This document shows, in pieces, positions 1-3,269 of a DNA stretch of 5,848 nucleotides. A model generated the notes under the pieces. It saw only the letters and a program-made list of their open reading frames with translations, did no database searches and was not told the DNA's origin. The translations under genes were made by a program, and so were the position numbers. Origin of the DNA: JAQUGA01 sp038210985 (GTDB lineage: Bacteria > Bacteroidota > Bacteroidia > Bacteroidales > WCHB1-69); assembly GCA_038210985.1 (NCBI GenBank), contig JBBQWB010000143.1, positions 1 through 5,848 on the forward strand. The letters run 5' to 3'. Every line of letters begins with the position of its first letter. The stretch's first letter is position 1.

Positions 1-299
1 ATGGTTCTTTATCAAACGATATTGTTACCGATACAATTTTATTCAGATCACTTAAAAATTCTGTTTTAAATATTCAAAATATAAGCGATACGGCAATTGT
101 TGTTTTAGACAATATTAAAAAGATTAGTGCCGATGAAAAGAGTCCGCTTGGTGTAATTCTTCATGATGAAAAAGCGGGTAGTGATTTAAAAGCAACGTTA
201 CATAATTTAAACTTGGGATCAGAGAAGCTAGACAAAGACCTTGAAGCACTTCAACATAGCTTTTTATTGCGAAAATTCTTTAAAAAGCAAGTAAAATAG
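1..299 (+). CDS. MCE/MlaD-family lipid-transport protein, C-terminal end (5' partial)
   Basis: The gene enters from the left edge; the first complete codon starts at 3 and the stop is TAG 297-299, leaving 98 residues. The ATG at 1-3 is out of frame and is not a start. The visible part is mostly helical and ends with SPLGVILHDEKAGSDLKATL, then LEALQHSFLLRKFFKKQVK. From memory, a '(G/S)PLG.LL.D......L..TL.NL' segment followed by 'LEALKHNFLLRGFFKK' is the usual tail of Bacteroidetes MCE-domain proteins, annotated as MlaD or as an ABC-transporter substrate-binding subunit. That family is membrane-anchored with a periplasmic MCE domain and works with an MlaE-type permease and MlaF-type ATPase in phospholipid transport. 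The MCE domain itself lies outside the window, so the assignment rests on the tail alone. The next gene starts 44 bp downstream on the same strand, which suggests an operon. Confidence 0.8.
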   Translation, partial: GSLSNDIVTDTILFRSLKNSVLNIQNISDTAIVVLDNIKKISADEKSPLGVILHDEKAGSDLKATLHNLNLGSEKLDKDLEALQHSFLLRKFFKKQVK

Positions 300-343
300 A
301 AATGGATTCGATTTATAACAAATTCAATTAATAAAACTGCTAT

Positions 344-1216
344 ATGAAAAAAAACAAAATCAAAAAAATAGGACTGATAATTTTAGGGTTAATTGTTATC
401 TTAGGTTGTTTGTTGTTTTTTTATCGTGTTCAACTATTAAAAAAGATTATACCTAGTGTTTATCAAATTGGGAGCATAAAAATGTCGATAGTAAACGATA
501 CAACATTTGTTAGATCAAGGCTTGCCATTAAAAATAACATCTTTTTAAAGATTAATATTGATACAATTAAATATGAAGTGTCATTGTTTGATAAAGTATA
601 TATGAAAAATCAAACATTTGTTGGATTGGTGTTGCCAGGGAATGGATTTGATACGGTAGATTTAATGTTAAAAATTCCACATGCTGTTATTATGAAAGAT
701 ATAAAAAAGGAGAGAAAAAAGGAGGATAGTGCAAGTTATTCGCTTGATGTTTCCATTCAATATTCTTCGGTATTTGGGAAGTCGGAATTTCCATTTTACA
801 AATCGTCAAAAATTAAAATTCCACAGCCACCCGAATTGGAACTTGTAAGTGTAAAATATAAAAAAATCAGATTGAAGTCCTTACTTGCCTTTATAAAAAT
901 CAAAATTACAAATCATAGTCCAATTGTTTTATTATTAAACGACATTATCTATTTTATTGATATCCCAAAAGTGGGGAATTTAAAAGGAAATTACAAACAA
1001 ACATTACAAATAAAGCCTCATGGATCATCATATGTTACCTTGGAAGTGAAAATGGAAATAAAAAATATGCTTAAAACTGGTTTGCAGATTTTATTTAATA
1101 AGGATAATTATGCCTATGTTTTAAACTTAAAAGCTACTTTGGAATCAGTTTATCCATATCAGGAGTCATTTCAAGTCGATTTGGTAAAAGCTGGCAATAT
1201 GGAGTTAAAAAAGTAA
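344..1216 (+). CDS. Membrane-anchored protein with two LEA2-like (WHy/LEA14) beta domains
   Basis: The 290-residue protein has a basic start (MKKNKIKKIG) and one hydrophobic segment at about residues 9-27. Cys22 in ILGC is a weak lipobox, so a lipoprotein is possible; otherwise it is a signal anchor with the rest in the periplasm. Two beta-rich repeats follow, at about 43-112 and 165-280. Each has the LEA2 layout: a strand with 'IKN' or 'ITNHSP', then 'INIDTIKYEVSLFDK' or 'LLNDIIYFIDIPKVGNLKG', then a strand ending in a hydrophobic 'VDLMLKIP' or 'VTLEVKMEI' pattern. A charged linker (KDIKKERKKED, 118-128) separates them. LEA2 domains are immunoglobulin-like folds of poorly known function in bacteria. 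It sits 44 bp after the MCE/MlaD gene, so a periplasmic accessory role in that lipid-transport system is plausible, but this is inference. The ATG at 344 opens directly into the hydrophobic anchor. No Shine-Dalgarno site is evident. Confidence 0.8.
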   Translation: MKKNKIKKIGLIILGLIVILGCLLFFYRVQLLKKIIPSVYQIGSIKMSIVNDTTFVRSRLAIKNNIFLKINIDTIKYEVSLFDKVYMKNQTFVGLVLPGNGFDTVDLMLKIPHAVIMKDIKKERKKEDSASYSLDVSIQYSSVFGKSEFPFYKSSKIKIPQPPELELVSVKYKKIRLKSLLAFIKIKITNHSPIVLLLNDIIYFIDIPKVGNLKGNYKQTLQIKPHGSSYVTLEVKMEIKNMLKTGLQILFNKDNYAYVLNLKATLESVYPYQESFQVDLVKAGNMELKK

Positions 1217-1239
1217 GATTACTCATAGGCCTGAAATAT

Positions 1240-1317
1240 CATCGAGTGTAGCTGAAACCAGTCATCGAGCGGAGCGATGCATTGAGCGAAGTCGAAATTT
1301 CGAGATGCAAGGCTTTG
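1240..1317. repeat. Cluster of dispersed GAGCGNAGYCGA repeats
   Basis: Three related cores occur within 60 bp: GAGTGTAGCTGA (1244-1255), GAGCGGAGCGA (1267-1277, one base shorter) and GAGCGAAGTCGA (1284-1295). The second is flanked by CATCG and CGATG, giving a small hairpin (1263-1279). The third runs into the 12-bp palindrome TCGAAATTTCGA (1292-1303). CATCGAGCGGAGC (1263-1275) recurs exactly at 2512-2524, and CGAGATGCAAGGCTTTG (1301-1317) recurs there with 15 of 17 matches. From memory, motifs like these are common between genes in Bacteroidetes genomes. I cannot name the family. Confidence 0.6.
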
Positions 1318-1453
1318 ATTTCAAATCAGGTGGTTTTGTGAGATTACTCACTTCACTTCGTTGCCAATGATAGAATTGCATAATACCTTGACACAAAGCC
1401 GTATGTTGTTAATTTAGTTAGACACTAGGTTTGCTTATTTGTGCGGTCATGCT

Positions 1454-1512
1454 GATTCACCACGGTGAAGTCGAAGCATCCGCAGTCTCCTTTGACTTCG
1501 CCGTGGCGAATC
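1454..1512. repeat. Inverted pair of palindromic REP-like units
   Basis: GATTCACCACGGTGAAGTC (1454-1472) and GACTTCGCCGTGGCGAATC (1494-1512) are inverted copies with 17 of 19 matches. Each is itself a near-perfect palindrome: TTCACC-AC-GGTGAA (1456-1469) and TTCGCC-GT-GGCGAA (1497-1510). The two differences between copies are one A-T pair (1459/1466) replaced by a G-C pair (1500/1507), so pairing inside each unit is preserved. Flanking this pair, GCAGTC (1482-1487) and GACTGC (1518-1523) form a further perfect inverted repeat. Confidence 0.7.
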
Positions 1513-1521
1513 TCGATGACT

Positions 1522-1600
1522 GCTCGGTTTGCTCGAATTTGTAATCCGAGCTTAATGTAATCCGAGCAATTTTTTGTTTGTTCGGATTGCAAATCTGAAC
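1522..1600. repeat. Two related 21-nt hairpins plus half copies
   Basis: Hairpin one (1531-1551) has the arms GCTCGAATT and AATCCGAGC around TGT. Hairpin two (1580-1600) has GTTCGGATT and AATCTGAAC around GCA. They share length, layout and most bases. A C-G pair near the end of the first is a T-A pair in the second. TGTAATCCGAGC occurs twice as a direct repeat (1540-1551 and 1556-1567). An outer arm GCTCGG (1522-1527) can pair with CCGAGC (1562-1567), nesting around hairpin one. Confidence 0.65.
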
Positions 1601-1726
1601 TAAATCCCTGTATAAATAGATACAAAAGTCTGAAATTTCTACCTAATGTCATTAACCCTTTTTTTTCAAATTTTCGCATGAAGTCTCGGAATGACCGTTG
1701 TTCATTTAGGATAAATTGCGATTGCC

Positions 1727-1764
1727 ATTCCAAACCGCTTTTCGGCGGTGAGGAATCTTTTTTT
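1727..1764 (+). terminator. Possible intrinsic terminator
   Basis: ATTCC (1727-1731) and GGAAT (1752-1756) enclose ACCGC (1734-1738) and GCGGT (1745-1749) across a 2x2 internal loop, with hexaloop TTTTCG. Seven T residues follow at 1758-1764. The shape suits + strand termination ahead of the toxin-antitoxin promoter. It lies over 500 bp from the preceding gene and each stem segment is only 5 bp, so confidence is low. Confidence 0.3.
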
Positions 1765-1835
1765 AATATCTTTTTAAAATTATTTGGATAATCGGATGGT
1801 TTTTGGTGGATTAATAAAGAACTTGCAGTTTTGGT

Positions 1836-1867
1836 GTTGACAAAAGTGCAAAAATGTTGTACTTTTG
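1836..1867 (+). promoter_or_regulatory. Bacteroidetes-type promoter of the toxin-antitoxin operon
   Basis: The -7 element TACTTTTG (1860-1867) fits the phylum consensus TAnnTTTG exactly. GTTG (1836-1839) lies 20 bases upstream of it, fitting the -33 TTTG element at the usual spacing. Transcription would start near 1874, leaving a leader of about 11 nt before the antitoxin ATG at 1885. This is the clearest promoter in the window and supports a Bacteroidota origin. Confidence 0.75.
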
Positions 1868-1868
1868 T
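1840..1868. promoter_or_regulatory. Operator-like inverted repeat overlapping the promoter
   Basis: ACAAAAGTGCAA (1840-1851) and TTGTACTTTTGT (1857-1868) are inverted copies with 11 of 12 matches and a 5-bp spacer. The repeat spans from just after the -33 element through the whole -7 element, so a bound protein would block transcription. Type II antitoxins and their toxin complexes commonly repress their own promoters this way. This antitoxin being the binder is inference. Confidence 0.55.
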
Positions 1869-1884
1869 AGAAATTTTTAGAATC

Positions 1885-2079
1885 ATGCAAACAATAGTTA
1901 TTGAAACCAAAACTGAAAAAGATTACCAGTTTGTGATTGAATTTCTTAAACGTATGGATATCAGTATTAAAATAAGTGAGGATACGCCAAATGAAACTAC
2001 TTTAAATGCAATATCAGAGAAAAGTAGTTCAAAGGTTTTTAAAACAACGAAATCGTTAATGAAAGATTTGGACGATTAA
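1885..2079 (+). CDS. Type II antitoxin (partner of the YafQ-like toxin)
   Basis: A 64-residue acidic and lysine-rich protein starts MQTIVIETKTEKDYQFVIEF. A short beta strand (QTIVIET) precedes a helix (EKDYQFVIEFLKRM), and the tail is polar and ends KSLMKDLDD. This resembles the small Bacteroidetes antitoxins that pair with RelE/YafQ toxins; it is not an obvious DinJ by sequence. The in-frame ATG at 1831 was rejected because it lies inside the promoter. The ATG at 1885 sits about 11 nt after the predicted transcription start. The stop TAA (2077-2079) is one base before the toxin ATG (2081), so the two are translationally coupled. The product would neutralise the toxin and probably help repress the operon. 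Identification rests mainly on context. Confidence 0.75.
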   Translation: MQTIVIETKTEKDYQFVIEFLKRMDISIKISEDTPNETTLNAISEKSSSKVFKTTKSLMKDLDD

Positions 2080-2080
2080 T

Positions 2081-2359
2081 ATGTATAGTTTTAGGATAAA
2101 AGGTCAGTTTAAAAAAGACTATTAAACAATTGCAAAGAGAAAGTATGATATTGCAAAATTAGAAACAGTTTTGGATTTATTGCTAAAATCGAACAAACTG
2201 CCTTCTAAGTATAAAGAACATCCGTTAAAAGGTAATTTTAAAAATCATTTAGACTGTCATATTGAAAATGATTGGCTTTTAATTTATTACAAAGATGAAG
2301 ATAATAAAGAAATAACTTTAATAAGAAATGGAACTCATCAAGATATTTTTGGCAAATAG
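2081..2359 (+). pseudogene. yafQ: YafQ-family mRNA interferase toxin with in-frame stop at codon 15
   Basis: Reading from ATG 2081 gives 92 codons with a TAA at 2123-2125. The frame is otherwise open to TAG 2357-2359. Family identity is strong: KEHPLKGNF, then CHIENDWLLIYY, then RNGTHQDIF, matching E. coli YafQ KDHPLQGSW, AHVEPDWILIY and RTGTHAALF. All YafQ active-site positions are kept: His47, His60, Asp64, Trp65, His86 and Phe90 (counting the stop as residue 15). YafQ is a ribosome-dependent endoribonuclease that cleaves mRNA during translation. Aligned to YafQ from memory, the stop falls where YafQ has Lys (SKDVKLAQKR against KKDY*TIAKR), so one A-to-T change in AAA would explain it. A 62-residue fragment could start at TTG 2171 (Leu31); it would keep the catalytic residues but lack the N-terminal helices. 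Most likely the toxin is inactivated. Readthrough or a sequencing error are alternatives. Confidence 0.85.
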
Positions 2360-2379
2360 AATTTTGTTTTCCAAAATTC
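2359..2379 (+). terminator. AT-rich hairpin at the end of the toxin gene
   Basis: GAATTTTG (2359-2366) and CAAAATTC (2372-2379) form a perfect 8-bp stem with a 5-nt loop, beginning at the last base of the toxin stop codon. It could end the toxin-antitoxin transcript. The stem has only two G-C pairs and no T run follows, so this is tentative. Confidence 0.3.
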
Positions 2380-2463
2380 ACCATTGCTTAAAAACAAATT
2401 TGAAACTTGCAATTTAAAATTTATAATTATCTGTTTATCATAAATTTAGCATTGCTTAGACAC

Positions 2464-2591
2464 TTTCAACTTTCTGCTTTTTTACTTTTCACTTTTTACT
2501 TTTAAATTGGACATCGAGCGGAGCCGAGATGTAAGGTTTTGGCGTTTAGCTTTTCAACTTTCTGCTTTTCACTTTTCACTTTTCACTTTTT
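2464..2591. repeat. Duplicated module: 18-bp lead plus ACTTTTY heptamers
   Basis: The 18-bp sequence TTTCAACTTTCTGCTTTT occurs exactly at 2464-2481 and 2552-2569. Each copy is followed by heptamers: ACTTTTC, ACTTTTT, ACTTTTA (2484-2504) and ACTTTTC, ACTTTTC, ACTTTTT (2571-2591). A dispersed GAGCGGAGCCGA repeat lies between the two copies. The strand shown is pyrimidine-rich. No coding function is visible. Confidence 0.75.
2511..2541. repeat. Dispersed GAGCGNAGYCGA repeat, second location
   Basis: This copy carries CATCGAGCGGAGC (2512-2524), identical to 1263-1275, followed at once by CGAGATGTAAGGTTTTG (2525-2541), which matches 1301-1317 at 15 of 17 bases. The copy near 1263 has 25 extra bases between these two blocks. 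The ends ACATC (2511-2515) and GATGT (2528-2532) can pair. Confidence 0.65.
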
Positions 2592-2593
2592 CA

Positions 2594-2635
2594 ACCATTC
2601 ACCATTCACCATTTACCATTCACCATTTACCTTTC
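2594..2635. repeat. Six tandem ACCATTY heptamers
   Basis: Six consecutive 7-bp units run ACCATTC, ACCATTC, ACCATTT, ACCATTC, ACCATTT, ACCTTTC. They follow the ACTTTTY array after a 2-bp joint and end 133 bp before the universal stress protein start. Seven is not a multiple of three, so this is not a coding repeat. Such arrays can change length by replication slippage. Confidence 0.8.
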
Positions 2636-2665
2636 TGTGATCTTAATACATAAATCGTTTACATC

Positions 2666-2710
2666 AATCTGTGAATATTGAAACATTTTTCAAAAAATGT
2701 GTAACAGATT
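2666..2710. repeat. Nested inverted repeat upstream of the stress-protein gene
   Basis: AATCTGT (2666-2672) and ACAGATT (2704-2710) enclose ACATTTTT (2683-2690) and AAAAATGT (2693-2700), all perfect. Five T residues at 2709-2713 follow the outer arm. It could be a weak + strand terminator for upstream transcription or a regulatory site for the gene at 2769. No clear TAnnTTTG promoter is visible between it and that gene. Confidence 0.45.
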
Positions 2711-2768
2711 TTTGGACTTGTGTGCTTAAATTAGCGGTTCTTTAGATATATAACAAAAAACAAAAAAA

Positions 2769-3248
2769 ATGAAAAAAACGAAAAAGGTATTGATAGCTTT
2801 GGATTATGATTTAAGCGCTCAAAAGGTAGCTGACATGGGTTTTGAATTGGCAAATTCTATGGAAGCTGAAATTACGTTGATACATGTTATTGCCGACGTA
2901 ACTTATTATTCGTCAACAGTATATTCGCCAATTGTTGGTTTTTTGGGTTTTAATGAAGTTGATATTAGTAACTTTGACAAAGAAAATGGATTAAAAGATG
3001 CTACTACAAATTTTTTGAATAAAATAAAGAAAAAACTGGGTGATGAAAATATAAAAACAGTTGTAAGAGAAGGCGATTTTTCAAACGAAATTTTAGAAGA
3101 AGCCAAAAAGACACATGCCAACTTTATTGTAATGGGCTCGCACAGTCGGAGTTGGCTTAACGATATTTTGATGGGAAGTGTGGTGGAAAAAGTATTTAAA
3201 AATACCGAAATTCCACTTCTAATTATTCCAATCAAGAAAAAAAAATAA
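2769..3248 (+). CDS. Universal stress protein (UspA family, single domain)
   Basis: At 159 residues this is the usual length of a one-domain Usp. The first strand KKVLIALDYD (5-14) carries the conserved Asp12. The second, EITLIHVIADV (34-44), precedes a variable loop (45-75). Next comes a helix, EGD (101-103), then HANFIVMGSHSRSW (116-129) and MGSVVEKVFKNTEIPLLIIP (135-154). The family nucleotide-binding signature is G-x2-G-x9-G-S/T. Here it reads Gly123-Ser-His-Ser126-x9-Gly136-Ser137, so the second glycine is serine. ATP binding is therefore likely but not certain. Usp proteins are cytoplasmic alpha/beta nucleotide-binding proteins tied to stress and energy state. The ATG follows a run of A residues, common in this phylum. 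The next gene starts 21 bp later, so the two are probably one transcript. Confidence 0.9.
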   Translation: MKKTKKVLIALDYDLSAQKVADMGFELANSMEAEITLIHVIADVTYYSSTVYSPIVGFLGFNEVDISNFDKENGLKDATTNFLNKIKKKLGDENIKTVVREGDFSNEILEEAKKTHANFIVMGSHSRSWLNDILMGSVVEKVFKNTEIPLLIIPIKKKK

Positions 3249-3269
3249 GGTGACAAAATCAACTATTTT

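Larger units (their letters stand above)
1217..1835. other. Gene-free spacer rich in short repeats
   Basis: About 620 bp between the LEA2-like gene and the toxin-antitoxin promoter hold no ORF I would defend. The stretch is built from small repeats: GAGCGNAGYCGA-type cores (1240-1317), paired palindromes (1454-1512), hairpin copies (1522-1600) and one hairpin followed by a T run (1727-1764). A 10-bp direct repeat, AGATTACTCA, lies at 1216-1225 and 1341-1350. A perfect small inverted repeat TGATTT-C-AAATCA lies at 1316-1328. No tRNA or other known RNA gene was recognised. Confidence 0.7.

Noticed and set aside
1831..1884. Upstream ATG giving an 82-residue antitoxin
   Set aside because: This start lies within the -33/-7 promoter region, before the predicted transcription start. 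The added residues (MVLTKVQKCCTFVEIFRI) look like translated promoter DNA.
1425..1910. 161-codon open frame on the minus strand
   Set aside because: It runs through two hairpin repeat families, the possible terminator and the toxin-antitoxin promoter, and starts inside the antitoxin gene. It shows no recognisable domain. The openness follows from repeat sequence lacking stops in that frame.
2171..2359. Separate 62-residue gene starting at TTG
   Set aside because: It is the C-terminal part of the YafQ-family toxin frame, and the TTG is an internal leucine codon. It is kept only as a possible reinitiation product of the interrupted gene.
2464..2635. CRISPR-like array
   Set aside because: The repeats are contiguous 7-mers without unique spacers, and no cas gene is present, so this is a simple tandem repeat.
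2711..2742. TTTG-type promoter for the stress-protein gene
   Set aside because: A TTTG is present at 2711-2714, but no TAnnTTTG lies at the right distance; the best candidate near 2735-2742 matches poorly.
2906..3262. 118-codon open frame on the minus strand
   Set aside because: It is antisense to the universal stress protein gene, which has clear family motifs; the antisense product shows none.
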